Assembly: GCA_965223485.1 (NCBI GenBank)
Contig: OZ244993.1
Coordinates: 2,790,001-2,854,000 of the forward strand
Reading direction: 5' to 3'
Source of the DNA: VXPQ01 sp965223485
Lineage (GTDB): Bacteria; Bacteroidota; Rhodothermia; Rhodothermales; VXPQ01
DNA: 64,000 nt
A model generated the notes under the pieces. It saw only the letters and a program-made list of their open reading frames with translations, was not told the origin of the DNA and did no database searches. Below are positions 26,338 through 35,841 of the stretch, piece by piece; the stretch's first letter is position 1; each line of letters starts with the position of its first letter. The position numbers and the translations under genes are program-made.

Positions 26338-26964
26338 CTACGTAGCCATGGGGCGCTCGGACAAATCCAGTTCGGCTTCGTAACGGGCGTCCGCACCGGG
26401 ATAATCGGCGCTGGACGGCTGCAGGAATGTAACGGCCTCGTAGTAGTCGTCGAGGGGCACGAATATGCCATGTTCTTCCACCCACTGGCGCATGCGCCGG
26501 TTGCACGATTGAGCCCAGGAAAGGACCTCCACCCGCCATCCGCGTCGATGCATTCGCTCGAGGTCCGCGTGAAATCCCGCGCCGTCGTAGAAACCCTGGC
26601 CGTCGCCGGTAAGAAGGACGACAATGCCGGGATTGCCATTGTAATCGGCGAAATCGCGCAGCATCTGTAACTGCAAGACCCGATCGGGCGTCTGCTGCTC
26701 GCCCCGCTCGATCGCGCCCCGATCGAACAACTCGATCTCCACGCCTTCTGCGCTCAGCCGATTCCACAACGCATGCAGTTCCGGAGGAACGGAACCCGCG
26801 GCAATGGCCTTTTCTACCGGGCGGTCGGCATGCGCCAACCGCATCATGCCCTTGAAATTTATACGTACGCGATGTCGCGCAGCGAATCCCTCCCGTTCCT
26901 CCGCCTCGGGTCGAGCGCCGATAAAAATGTTCGAATTGTCCCAGTAAATGAAGACCTTTTCCAT
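26338..26964 (-). CDS. NYN-domain (PIN-like) putative ribonuclease
   Basis: The 208-residue protein has the NYN pattern of acidic residues: MEKVFIYWDNSNIFIGAR at the N-terminus, IVVLLTGDGQGFYDGAGF at about 115-132, and WRVEVLSWAQSCN with VPLDDYYEAV near the end. NYN domains are PIN-like metal-dependent nucleases, often acting on RNA. It lies between the left-arm scar gene and the deacetylase, all leftward. Its place between the two arms suggests defence cargo, which is inference. Confidence 0.85.
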   Translation of the reverse strand: MEKVFIYWDNSNIFIGARPEAEEREGFAARHRVRINFKGMMRLAHADRPVEKAIAAGSVPPELHALWNRLSAEGVEIELFDRGAIERGEQQTPDRVLQLQMLRDFADYNGNPGIVVLLTGDGQGFYDGAGFHADLERMHRRGWRVEVLSWAQSCNRRMRQWVEEHGIFVPLDDYYEAVTFLQPSSADYPGADARYEAELDLSERPMAT

Positions 26965-27055
26965 TGCCGATTCCCTGTGCTAATCCATGTCTTGAAGCGG
27001 GGATATTAAGTGAATATTCCGAGATGTTGTTCCGTACCAGGGTAGTTCTGCCGCA

Positions 27056-28519
27056 TTACTCCCACGCCCCCAGCGCCTGCGCCAGCCCCATGATGCATGC
27101 CTGTTCCCGCTTCGCTTCGTCCAGCGCTGCGAGAAAGTGCCTCTCCCATCCCGGAAAGTCTATTTCGTCCTCCAGCACGGGATGCCACAATCCCACGAAC
27201 GCCCCCCCGTACCGGCGACAAGTCTCCATGAGTTCGAATGTCGTCTGGATGGCTTCTTGTGTATCGAGTCCGCGATGCCCGAACAGCGTGGAATCCATTG
27301 CGGTGAGCGGCATCTCCCACACGTCGAGGGGATGATCTTCCTTGAGATCGTATAATTGAAACGGCAGACACGTGCCGCGCCGGAATCCCTCGTGCTCGGC
27401 AAATCCCAACGTGCTGTCTATTCGGAAACCATGCGCCGCCTGAAGCCGGGGCGTTGTCACCGGATCGAACCGGAGATAATGTTGCCGAACCGATATGGGA
27501 GGGGGCGTGCCCACCCGTTCCAACGCCTGTCCCAGCCGTTTCTTTTCGAGCCCGAAACGATCCGGCTCGTCGATAGCGCGGTAGGCAGGGTGCAATCCGA
27601 TCTCGAAATCTCCTTGCGAAATCTGATCCATCCAGTTTCTCAGGAAAGGCGAACCGAGGCGATACCTCGTGTCACGTGGATGACCGGCGCCCGCTTTTAC
27701 GAAGAACGTAGCGGTTCCGCCTCGCGAAGCAACCTCACGCGGAATCTCCCGGATCGAACGCCGGAACGGATCCCCCTTGAGCATCTGGCGGCCTACGCGT
27801 CCGAGACGCCGGCAGCGTTCCCGGAAGGACTCACCTCGGTGATTTTGCAAGAAATACTGCATTCCTTCGCGATACAGAATGCCGGGACGCCATTTACTCC
27901 CGTAATCCACGTCGTGGGTGGAGCAAAATGCCCAATCGCAACCCGCCCACCGGCGAGGCGAGATCGGCACGCCGCCAGCCCGCAGCCGTTCGGCCAACCA
28001 TACGCGATATGCATCCACTACAGGAAAGCAGGCCGTGTCGAACTGCGCCGCCAGCGAGTCCGCAAATGGAACGCGCCCGTGCTCATCTCGTCTTTCTGCC
28101 GCCCGCTCCTGCCAACCACTCAGCCATAGAAACGTGGAAGCGACCATATCCGGGCGTCCGTTTTCGTCGGCAAAACAAACCGGGATGGGTCGTCCCTCGA
28201 TCTCGCAGGTGGAAGCATGCTGCGGATCGAAGGGGGACGTTTCTGTAAAGAAAACGCCAGCGCCCGGCGCATGGCAAAGCGGAATTATGCGCGGATCCGG
28301 CGGTGTAGCCGCATGCCGTCCGTAATACAACACCGGAGCATCGGCTGGCGCCGTGTCGGTGAGAGCATCGGGCTCGATCCAGCGAGGCTCCAGTCCAAGC
28401 GGCGTCAGCAGCATCCGCAGGGCGTATTTCGCCCAGGACGCAAGGTCGGGCGCCACGTCGACGCAACAGGCGATATAGGTACCGCGTGAAACGATCACGT
28501 CCGTTCGAAAGGATGACAA
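27056..28519 (-). CDS. Polysaccharide deacetylase-family protein
   Basis: A 487-residue protein. The NodB-like metal motif is CSTHDVDYGSKW at about residue 220, followed by GDFEIGLHPAYRA with the second histidine set and a late GLWHPVLEDE. The N-terminal 190 residues form an extra domain usual in this Bacteroidota subfamily. The family removes N-acetyl groups from surface glycans, although the substrate here is unknown. Start is TTG 28519 or GTG 28498; neither has a strong ribosome-binding site. It looks more like surface-glycan metabolism than defence, and it faces the HD gene divergently. Confidence 0.82.
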   Translation of the reverse strand: MSSFRTDVIVSRGTYIACCVDVAPDLASWAKYALRMLLTPLGLEPRWIEPDALTDTAPADAPVLYYGRHAATPPDPRIIPLCHAPGAGVFFTETSPFDPQHASTCEIEGRPIPVCFADENGRPDMVASTFLWLSGWQERAAERRDEHGRVPFADSLAAQFDTACFPVVDAYRVWLAERLRAGGVPISPRRWAGCDWAFCSTHDVDYGSKWRPGILYREGMQYFLQNHRGESFRERCRRLGRVGRQMLKGDPFRRSIREIPREVASRGGTATFFVKAGAGHPRDTRYRLGSPFLRNWMDQISQGDFEIGLHPAYRAIDEPDRFGLEKKRLGQALERVGTPPPISVRQHYLRFDPVTTPRLQAAHGFRIDSTLGFAEHEGFRRGTCLPFQLYDLKEDHPLDVWEMPLTAMDSTLFGHRGLDTQEAIQTTFELMETCRRYGGAFVGLWHPVLEDEIDFPGWERHFLAALDEAKREQACIMGLAQALGAWE

Positions 28520-28536
28520 TGTAACAAGGTTGTAAC
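28520..28536. promoter_or_regulatory. TGTAAC-N5-TGTAAC direct repeat between divergent genes
   Basis: TGTAAC at 28520-28525 and 28531-28536 are separated by AAGGT, the same 11-bp period as upstream of both HEPN genes in this island. It lies between the divergent deacetylase and HD genes and could control either. Confidence 0.4.
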
Positions 28537-28605
28537 TTGCCTCGAAGTTCGGAGCAGGCAGATCACCCGGGCGTTCATACCGAAACGCATCATGTCAGAC
28601 AATCC

Positions 28606-29898
28606 ATGGTAAGTCGATTCAAGATATTCTGCGATCCGGTACACGGGTTCATCTCCGTTCCGAAAAACATTCTCATGAAGTTGATCGGAGCACCGGAGGT
28701 ACAACGCCTGCGACGTATCCGCCAGCTGGGTATAGGGCACCTCGTGTTCCCCGGCGCCGAACATACGCGGTTCGGCCACGCGCTCGGCGCCATGGCTCTG
28801 ATGCAGGACGCCCTTTCGAATCTTGCCGACAAGGGAACGCCTATATCGCCCGAAGAATCCATTGCCGCGCAGGCGGCGGCAGTACTGCACGATATCGGGC
28901 ACGGCCCGTTTTCCCATGTTCTGGAACATACCTTTATTGAAGGTTACCGCCATGAAAACATGAGCCGGGAGCTCATGGTTTCGCTCAACGAACGGTTTGG
29001 CGGCGCCCTGGACCTGACGCTGAAGATATTCGACGGTACGTACGAGCGTCCTTTTTTTCACCAACTCGTTTCCAGCCAACTGGATATGGACCGCCTGGAT
29101 TTCCTTCGGCGCGATTCCTTTTATACGGGCGTCGTCGAAGGGGATGTAGGCGTCCAGCGTATCATCAAAACCATGCGGGTGCATCCGCAGGAGGGCGGGC
29201 CGGATTCCCGCATCGTTATCGAAGCCAAGGGTATCTACGCCATCGAAAACTATATCATCTCCCGGCGGCTGATGTACTGGCAGGTCTATCTGCACAAAAC
29301 CGTCGTGGCGGGCGACAGGCTCCTGCGCACCGTATTTGGGCGGATGCGTAAACACCTTGCGCGGGATTCGAAAAGCCTTGACGGGCACTGTTCGCCTTCT
29401 CTGCTCTTTTTCCTGGCGAATAAGCTGACGCTCGCCGATATACGCCGGGAAGATGTCCGCGAGCACTTTTGCCGGATCGACGATGTGGATGTCATGCACT
29501 GTATGAAAGCATGTATGCACCATCCGGACCGCATCCTTGCAGATCTCTGCCGCCGGTTTATCGAACGGGATTTTTTTCGCGTTACCTTTTTGTCCGATCC
29601 TCTGTCTCCAGAGTGGATAGAAGCATGGACGGACCGCATCGCGACATGGCTCGTGAGTAAGGGGTTGAGCGATACCGCTTGCGCCGGGGAAGATGCCCAT
29701 TGCTATCTGATCCAGGACGACACGCGCCATCTTGCCTACGAAAACGTGCGGGATTCGGTGCATGTGCTCGATAGAAACGGGGCCGTCCGCGAGCTTTCCC
29801 AAACGGTAGAGGCTACAACGGTCGCCTCACTTGGAGGGGTGGTTGTGAAGCCGTTCGTATGCTACCCGAAGGAAGTGGAACTGGAGATGGGGGGGTAG
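28606..29898 (+). CDS. HD-domain phosphohydrolase (SAMHD1/dGTPase-like)
   Basis: The protein has the HD metal-binding motifs HTRFGHALG and AAVLHDIGHGPFSHVLEH near the N-terminus, then RLDFLRRDSFYTGV, the layout of SAMHD1/YwfO-type dNTP triphosphohydrolases. I choose ATG 28606 (MVSRFKIFCDPVHGFI) because family members start like this; TTG 28537 gives 453 instead of 430 residues. The substrate is not known; related enzymes cut dNTPs and some limit phage replication. The role in defence is suggested only by location. Confidence 0.88.
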   Translation: MVSRFKIFCDPVHGFISVPKNILMKLIGAPEVQRLRRIRQLGIGHLVFPGAEHTRFGHALGAMALMQDALSNLADKGTPISPEESIAAQAAAVLHDIGHGPFSHVLEHTFIEGYRHENMSRELMVSLNERFGGALDLTLKIFDGTYERPFFHQLVSSQLDMDRLDFLRRDSFYTGVVEGDVGVQRIIKTMRVHPQEGGPDSRIVIEAKGIYAIENYIISRRLMYWQVYLHKTVVAGDRLLRTVFGRMRKHLARDSKSLDGHCSPSLLFFLANKLTLADIRREDVREHFCRIDDVDVMHCMKACMHHPDRILADLCRRFIERDFFRVTFLSDPLSPEWIEAWTDRIATWLVSKGLSDTACAGEDAHCYLIQDDTRHLAYENVRDSVHVLDRNGAVRELSQTVEATTVASLGGVVVKPFVCYPKEVELEMGG

Positions 29899-30013
29899 AA
29901 ATAATGCGGCGTGCATGGAACAAGGCCACGGGTTATTCGCTTATCCTCCGGGCGTAAGCCATTAGGAACAAGGCACCTGAAGTACGATCCGGTTTCGCCG
30001 GGCCATTGCTATC

Positions 30014-33000
30014 ATGAAACTGGAAGATATCCGGCCCGGCGCTGCCGTTAACGGGATTCTCCCCGGCGAGCCGGTGAGCGTGGTGCAGGTAGAACCGCAC
30101 GGCTCCGAAGCCCTCACGCTCACCTACCGGACCTCTTCCGGCAGAGTGGACAGCAGGCTCCTGTTTCGCCAGGACGAATCGCAGCTCAATCCGGTCGAAC
30201 AGGGCCGCCCCTGGCGTTTCGACGGCGACGGGGCGTTGTTTCGCCTCGTATCCGAAGCGCAGCGCATTCGCCTTGCTCACTTGTTCGACCCCATGCTGGC
30301 GGTGCACACGTCGCGCGTGGACCCGCTCCCCCATCAGATCACGGCGGTCTATGAATCCATGCTGCCCCGGCAGCCGCTTCGCTTCCTGCTCGCCGACGAT
30401 CCGGGCGCAGGAAAAACCATCATGGCGGGACTGCTCATCCGGGAACTGATCGCCCGCGGCGATCTGGAGCGATGCCTTATTGTCTGTCCGGGAAGCCTCG
30501 TGGAACAGTGGCAGGATGAACTGCACGAACGGTTTCAACTTCCGTTTGAGATACTTACCCGCGACAAGGCCGAGGCGAGCCGAACGGGCAACTGGTTTCT
30601 GGAAAACGATCTTGCCATCGCCCGCCTCGACATGCTTGCGCGCAGCGAGGACGACCTCCTGCAGAAACTCGGAGCAAAGGATTGCGCATGGGACTTCGTG
30701 GTGTGCGACGAAGCGCATAAAATGTCTGCTTCGTTCTCCGGCGGAGAGATCAACTACACGAAACGGCACAGACTGGGCCAGTTGCTATCCGGAACCACGC
30801 GGCATTTTCTGCTGATGACCGCCACGCCGCACAACGGAAAGGACGAGGACTTCCAGCTCTTCATGGGACTCCTTGACGAGGACCGGTTCGCAGGACGTTT
30901 CCGCGACGGGGTGCACAAGGTGGACGTGTCCGACCTGATGCGGCGCATGGTCAAGGAAAAGCTCCTGAAGATGGACGGGACGCCCCTGTTCCCGGAACGC
31001 ATCGCCCACACCCTCCCCTACAAACTGTCTCCGCAGGAAGCGGCTCTCTACGAGGCGGTCACCCGTTATGTCCGGGAGGAATTCAACCGGGCAGAAGTGC
31101 AGGCAAGCGGTAAACGCCGTACCGTGGGATTTGCCCTGACCATCCTGCAACGCAGGCTGGCTTCTTCGCCGGCGGCCATCCGGCGGTCGCTGCAACGACG
31201 GTGCGAAAAACTGGAAGAACGCCTGCAGGAAATCGAGAGCGGGGCGCATGCCTCTTCCCCGTTCTCCGGCACACTCTTATCCGGGGAAACCTGGTACGAA
31301 GCGATAGAAGACGCCCCTGACGAGGAAGTCAAGCAATTCGAGGAGGACATCCTCGGCCAGGGAACGGCTGCGCAAACCGTCGAGGAATTGCAAGCCGAGA
31401 TCGCCACACTGAAAGAACTGGAGAAGCACGCGACCCAGGTTGTGCGCAGCGGCGAGGACATGAAATGGCAGGCGCTATCCGGTCTGCTGCAAGAGATCCG
31501 GATCGGCAGGACGCCGCAACGGAGCGACGGGAATGCTGCGCAAGACGCAGGGAAATTCGAAGCAGCATCCTCCGGACAAAAGATCATCGTTTTCACCGAG
31601 CACCTCGACACGCTGCATTACCTTCGGGGCCGGATCGCCACGCTGTTCGGACGGGAAGGAGCCATTACCGTCATCCACGGCGGCAAGAAACGCGAAGAAC
31701 GCCTCGAAGCGCAGGAAGCCTTCCGGCATGACCCGAGCGTGCAGGTGCTGCTCGCGACGGACGCCGCCGGAGAGGGGATCAACCTGCAACGGGCGCACCT
31801 GATGGTCAATTACGACCTGCCCTGGAATCCCAACCGGCTGGAACAGCGCTTCGGGCGCATTCACCGCATCGGCCAGTCGGAGGTGTGCCATCTGTGGAAT
31901 CTGGTCGCAGCCGACACGCGTGAAGGCGATGTGTACCGCACCTTGCTTCAAAAACTGGACAACGCGCGGGAAACCCTGGGTGGACAAGTATTCGACGTGC
32001 TCGGGCGGCTGCATTTCGACGGAAAGTCCCTGCGCGATCTGCTGATCGAGGCCATCCGGTACGGAGAACGACCGGATATCCGGAAACGCCTGACCACGGC
32101 CATCGGCCATGCGCTGGACTACGATAAAATCAAGGACTTGCTGAAAGACCATGCGCTTGCGCACGCCGTCATGGACGACCGGGAAGTGCGGCGCATCAGC
32201 GAAGAAATGGACCGGGCCGAAGTGCGGCGCCTGCAACCGCATTTCATCAAGGCTTTTTTCCGGGATGCGTTCGAGCAGTTCGGCGGAACCATGAAAGAGC
32301 GCGAACCGAAGCGGTACCAGATCGCCCGCGTGCCCCAGGCCGTCCGCAGACGGGACCCCCGCACGGGAGCCGGAAAGCCGGTAGCGCGGGCATACGAGCG
32401 CATCGCTTTCGAGAAATCCCTGGTGGCTCCGCCGGGGCAACCGCTGGCTGCATTTGTCTGCCCGGGCCATCCGCTGCTCGATGCGGTCATTGGCCTGACC
32501 CTCGAACGCCACCGGGGATTGCTCAGGCAAGGCGCCACCCTCGTTGACGAAAACGATGAAAGCACCCGCCCCCGGGTCCTGTTCTATCTGGAACATGCCA
32601 TTCGAAACCAGAGCCTGACCCGTTCGGGAGCGCATCGAACGATCTCGAAACGCATGCTCCATGTGGAAATGGACGCAGACGGTCAAACCCGGCGTATGGG
32701 CTATGCGCCCTATCTCGACTACCGCCCCCTTGCCGAAGACGAACCGGGATGGCAGGAGTTTCTGACCCGCCCGGAGTGCGCATGGATCAGGGGCAACCTG
32801 GAAGAAAAAGCGAAGACCTATGCGATCGGGGAGATCGTTCCGGAGCATCTGGATGAAATCCGGGAGGCCAGACTGGAGCTGATCGAAAAAACGCGGGCAG
32901 CCGTACAGGATCGACTCACCAAGGAAATCGCCCACTGGGACCGCCGCGCCGAAGAACTGAAAGCGCAGGAACAGGCCGGAAAACAAGGTGCCCGACTCAA

Positions 33001-33583
33001 TTCCGGGGAAGCCCGCAGGCGGGCGGACGACATGCGGGCGCGTCTCGACAGCCGGCGACAGGAACTGGAACTGGAAGCGCTCATATCGCCGCTTCCTCCC
33101 GTGGTACTGGGAGGCGTGCTGGTTGTGCCGAAAGGCATGATCGATCTGATGAAGGGACACGCTCCCGCGATGGACAATGCGAAATCCGACAAGAACAAGA
33201 TGGACATCGCAGCGAGGGGCCGTGAGATTGTCATGGATATAGAACGGAAGATGGGCTACGAGCCGACCGACCGGGAATTCGAGAAACTGGGCTACGATAT
33301 CGAGAGCCGCGTGCCGGGCAGCGGAAAACTTCGCTTCATAGAGGTGAAGGCGCGGGAAGCACAGGCCGACACGATCACCGTGACCCGGAACGAGATCCTG
33401 TACTCCCTGAACAAGCCGGAAAATTATATTCTCGCCATCGTGTTGTACGAAGACGATATATGGACCGGCTCGCATACGGTGCATCACGCCCGGCGGCCCT
33501 TCGAGCGGGAGCCGGATACCGGGGCGTGCAGCGTGAATTACACGGTGGCGGAGTTGCTGGCGCGGGGAGAGGAAGTTTTGTAA
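30014..33583 (+). CDS. SNF2/superfamily 2 helicase with C-terminal DUF3883 domain
   Basis: This 1189-residue protein leads the right arm. Walker A lies in DDPGAGKTIMAG (about 127-138), the DEAH box in VVCDEAHKMS (about 232-235), motif III is LLMTATPHNG, and the helicase C domain ends in TDAAGEGINLQRA and QRFGRIHRIGQ (about 580-620). Residues 1062-1150 form a DUF3883 domain (FIEVKAREAQADTITVTRNE), a predicted nuclease-like fold. The layout resembles DISARM DrmD-type and other defence helicases. I infer DNA translocation during restriction of invading DNA. The first 54 codons are duplicated in the scar at 26017-26283. Confidence 0.92.
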   Translation: MKLEDIRPGAAVNGILPGEPVSVVQVEPHGSEALTLTYRTSSGRVDSRLLFRQDESQLNPVEQGRPWRFDGDGALFRLVSEAQRIRLAHLFDPMLAVHTSRVDPLPHQITAVYESMLPRQPLRFLLADDPGAGKTIMAGLLIRELIARGDLERCLIVCPGSLVEQWQDELHERFQLPFEILTRDKAEASRTGNWFLENDLAIARLDMLARSEDDLLQKLGAKDCAWDFVVCDEAHKMSASFSGGEINYTKRHRLGQLLSGTTRHFLLMTATPHNGKDEDFQLFMGLLDEDRFAGRFRDGVHKVDVSDLMRRMVKEKLLKMDGTPLFPERIAHTLPYKLSPQEAALYEAVTRYVREEFNRAEVQASGKRRTVGFALTILQRRLASSPAAIRRSLQRRCEKLEERLQEIESGAHASSPFSGTLLSGETWYEAIEDAPDEEVKQFEEDILGQGTAAQTVEELQAEIATLKELEKHATQVVRSGEDMKWQALSGLLQEIRIGRTPQRSDGNAAQDAGKFEAASSGQKIIVFTEHLDTLHYLRGRIATLFGREGAITVIHGGKKREERLEAQEAFRHDPSVQVLLATDAAGEGINLQRAHLMVNYDLPWNPNRLEQRFGRIHRIGQSEVCHLWNLVAADTREGDVYRTLLQKLDNARETLGGQVFDVLGRLHFDGKSLRDLLIEAIRYGERPDIRKRLTTAIGHALDYDKIKDLLKDHALAHAVMDDREVRRISEEMDRAEVRRLQPHFIKAFFRDAFEQFGGTMKEREPKRYQIARVPQAVRRRDPRTGAGKPVARAYERIAFEKSLVAPPGQPLAAFVCPGHPLLDAVIGLTLERHRGLLRQGATLVDENDESTRPRVLFYLEHAIRNQSLTRSGAHRTISKRMLHVEMDADGQTRRMGYAPYLDYRPLAEDEPGWQEFLTRPECAWIRGNLEEKAKTYAIGEIVPEHLDEIREARLELIEKTRAAVQDRLTKEIAHWDRRAEELKAQEQAGKQGARLNSGEARRRADDMRARLDSRRQELELEALISPLPPVVLGGVLVVPKGMIDLMKGHAPAMDNAKSDKNKMDIAARGREIVMDIERKMGYEPTDREFEKLGYDIESRVPGSGKLRFIEVKAREAQADTITVTRNEILYSLNKPENYILAIVLYEDDIWTGSHTVHHARRPFEREPDTGACSVNYTVAELLARGEEVL

Positions 33584-33710
33584 AGGGATTTTTCAATAAA
33601 TAATTCAAAAATAATAACGAGCGGGAGAAGCCGGACAATACAGTAAAGCGGCGTTTGCCCGAAGAATCGACAGAGCATATCTTGATGCACACAAGAGCAT
33701 AAATGCCCCC

Positions 33711-35210
33711 ATGAACGACTCGTCCGTAAAAAACACGCTCGAAGTAACGAACTTCGGCCCGATCGCCGAGGCCAGGATCGACCTGCGCCCGCTGACGGTG
33801 TTCGTCGGGCCGAGCAATACGGGGAAGTCGTATCTGGCGGTTCTGATCTATGCGCTGCACCGGCATTTCGACCAACATCGCAGGCAAATGAGCTATTGGC
33901 ATCCGGCGGAAAGGGACACGCTCCGCGACGCGCTTGCCGAATGGATGAAAGAAATAGCCGGAGGCCAGGAAAGCATAGCGGGAAATAACATCGTACTGCC
34001 CGATACGCTAAGGGAGGAAATACGCCGCACTATCCATGACCAGGGCGAGAATTTCAGCAATGAACTTTGCCGATGTTTCGGCATGAGCGGGACCAGCTCG
34101 CTGATTCGAAGAGGAAGCCGGAAGGGCGCCCGCATTGATTTTCGAAGGCATGCTACAAAGGATTCCGTCCGATTCGAGCAGGAGTTTGTTATCAAGGCAA
34201 AAGGGCCCGACGAGATCCGTACCGCGATTCCCGGAGGATTGCAGTTGCGCGCCAACCAGCAGATTCCGATCGGGGACGATCTCACGGAAATAGCCTACCT
34301 GCGCCGCCAGGCTCGGGTCATGCTGCCAATGATCGTCCGGGAAGACAAGAAGTTATGGAACTCTTTCTCCTACGATCTCATGGAGCATGTAGCCGAGCGT
34401 ATTCTGCCGCAATTGCTTGGCGGGCTGGCTACCCTCGCGCACTACCTGCCTGCCGACCGCACAGGCGCGATGCGCATCCATCACGTAATTAGCAAAGTCC
34501 TGCTCGAACGGGCCTCGCAACCCGGGCGAAACGATCCGTTACACGACCTTTCCGGTGTAGTCAGCGATTTTCTGGACCAACTCGTTCCACTCGATAAACT
34601 TTCCACTACCCGGGACAGCGAGATACCGCCTCTTGCCGAAGGCATGGAACAGGAAATGCTCGAAGGCTCGGTAGACATCGAAACGTCGCCGCCGGGCTAC
34701 CCGTCGTTTTTCTATCGCCCTCGCGGATGGAAAAAGGCGCTGCCCCTGATGCATGCCTCCTCCATGATATCGGAACTGGCGCCGGCGGTGCTGTACCTGC
34801 GCCATGTCGTTCGAGCCGGCGAGACCCTGATTATCGACGAACCGGAAGCACACCTGCATCCTGCCAAGCAAGCTGAATTCACTCGCCAAATTGCCGCGTT
34901 TGTTCACGCCGGCATCAGGGTAATTATCACGACGCACAGCGAATGGGTGCTGGAGGAACTGGCCAACATTGTGCGACGGTCCGAACTTTCCGAGGACCAT
35001 CGCAAGAAATTGCCCCGGGGCAATTTCGCACTGCGTTCCGACCAGGTGGGTGCATGGCTGTTCAGGCCGAAGCACCGCCCCAGAGGATCGGTAGTGAAAG
35101 AAATCCGTCTTGACGATTCGGGACTTTATCCATCCGAATTCGATGAGGTTGCGCGCACCCTTCACAATGACTGGGCCGACATTTCCAGTCGGATCGGAGA
35201 GACGGGCTGA
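33711..35210 (+). CDS. AAA ATPase (OLD-like), copy 1
   Basis: A 499-residue P-loop ATPase with Walker A GPSNTGKSYLAVLIYALH (about 33-50), Walker B IIDEPEAHLHPAKQAEFTRQ and the H-motif TTHSEWVLEELANIV. It belongs to the ABC-type/OLD-like AAA ATPases that act as sensors in many phage-defence systems. The first 52 and last 150 residues are close to copy 2 (35842-37326), while the middle differs widely. Its stop overlaps the start of the small putative nuclease gene (TGATG), implying coupled translation. Confidence 0.88.
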   Translation: MNDSSVKNTLEVTNFGPIAEARIDLRPLTVFVGPSNTGKSYLAVLIYALHRHFDQHRRQMSYWHPAERDTLRDALAEWMKEIAGGQESIAGNNIVLPDTLREEIRRTIHDQGENFSNELCRCFGMSGTSSLIRRGSRKGARIDFRRHATKDSVRFEQEFVIKAKGPDEIRTAIPGGLQLRANQQIPIGDDLTEIAYLRRQARVMLPMIVREDKKLWNSFSYDLMEHVAERILPQLLGGLATLAHYLPADRTGAMRIHHVISKVLLERASQPGRNDPLHDLSGVVSDFLDQLVPLDKLSTTRDSEIPPLAEGMEQEMLEGSVDIETSPPGYPSFFYRPRGWKKALPLMHASSMISELAPAVLYLRHVVRAGETLIIDEPEAHLHPAKQAEFTRQIAAFVHAGIRVIITTHSEWVLEELANIVRRSELSEDHRKKLPRGNFALRSDQVGAWLFRPKHRPRGSVVKEIRLDDSGLYPSEFDEVARTLHNDWADISSRIGETG

Positions 35211-35683
35211 TGGGTTTGGTGGAAAAGATTCGGGAGCAGATTGCACCCCCATGTATCCACAATGGGCGCATCAATAAACGGGGGTGTACCGTGTCGCTGA
35301 AAAATGCACCGCAATCGCGCCTTGTCATCGATTGCGATAAACCGGGTGGGCCGGTGGATACGAATCGAGAACGTTGTGACTTCCTGTTTATCGCCGAAGT
35401 ACCCGGCCAGCCGGATTGGGTCGCCCCGCTGGAATTGAAAAAGAAGAATTTGGACGCCAGTAAAGTTGTTGAACAACTGCGTGCAGGCGCGAGAGCAACC
35501 GAGAAATTGATATGCGATAAGATGAAGATCGATTTTCGCCCCACCGCAGTTTCTCTGGGCATTCACAAGGCGCAAAGGAATGCCTTGAAAGAAAATCGCA
35601 ACTATGTACGGTTTCATAAACATAACGAACCTGTTCGGCTGATTAAATGCGACGGCCCACTGATCCAGGTTTTTAAATCATGA
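35210..35683 (+). CDS. Small putative nuclease partner of AAA copy 1
   Basis: The 157-residue protein is unnamed. RCDFLFIAEVPGQPDWVAPLELKKKN contains D...E-x-K, which resembles the core of PD-(D/E)xK nucleases, and CTVSLKNAPQSRLVIDCD precedes it. A diverged homologue follows AAA copy 2 in the same coupled arrangement, so I infer an ATPase sensor and nuclease effector pair. No other catalytic evidence is visible. Confidence 0.65.
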   Translation: MGLVEKIREQIAPPCIHNGRINKRGCTVSLKNAPQSRLVIDCDKPGGPVDTNRERCDFLFIAEVPGQPDWVAPLELKKKNLDASKVVEQLRAGARATEKLICDKMKIDFRPTAVSLGIHKAQRNALKENRNYVRFHKHNEPVRLIKCDGPLIQVFKS

Positions 35684-35832
35684 AAGCAGCACCTGTTATA
35701 TCCCGCAAAAAACTCATCGAGGTCGCCCTCCCGCTCGACGCGATCAATAAGGGGAACAAGCGGAGCGCTTGGAGGAAACGGGAGTTGCCGGGAGCATCGA
35801 CAAGGCATATCTTGATGCACACAAGAGCATAA
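35680..35832 (+). pseudogene. Truncated 5' end of a DUF1156 methyltransferase gene
   Basis: A 50-codon frame overlapping the previous stop (ATGA) includes SRKKLIEVALPLDAINKGNK, matching residues 2-21 of the intact methyltransferase at 37827 (PRKKLIEVALPLDAINKASK). After that it runs into a copy of the sequence that precedes AAA copy 1 (shared CATATCTTGATGCACACAAG). It is the junction left by a tandem duplication of the AAA-nuclease pair. Confidence 0.88.
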
Positions 35833-35841
35833 AATGCCCCT

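Noticed and set aside
28495..29802. 435-codon open frame antisense to the HD protein
   Set aside because: No recognisable domain, and it lies fully under the clear HD-domain gene.
31475..33487. 670-codon open frame antisense to the helicase
   Set aside because: It is a third-position GC shadow; the opposite strand encodes an intact helicase with all motifs.
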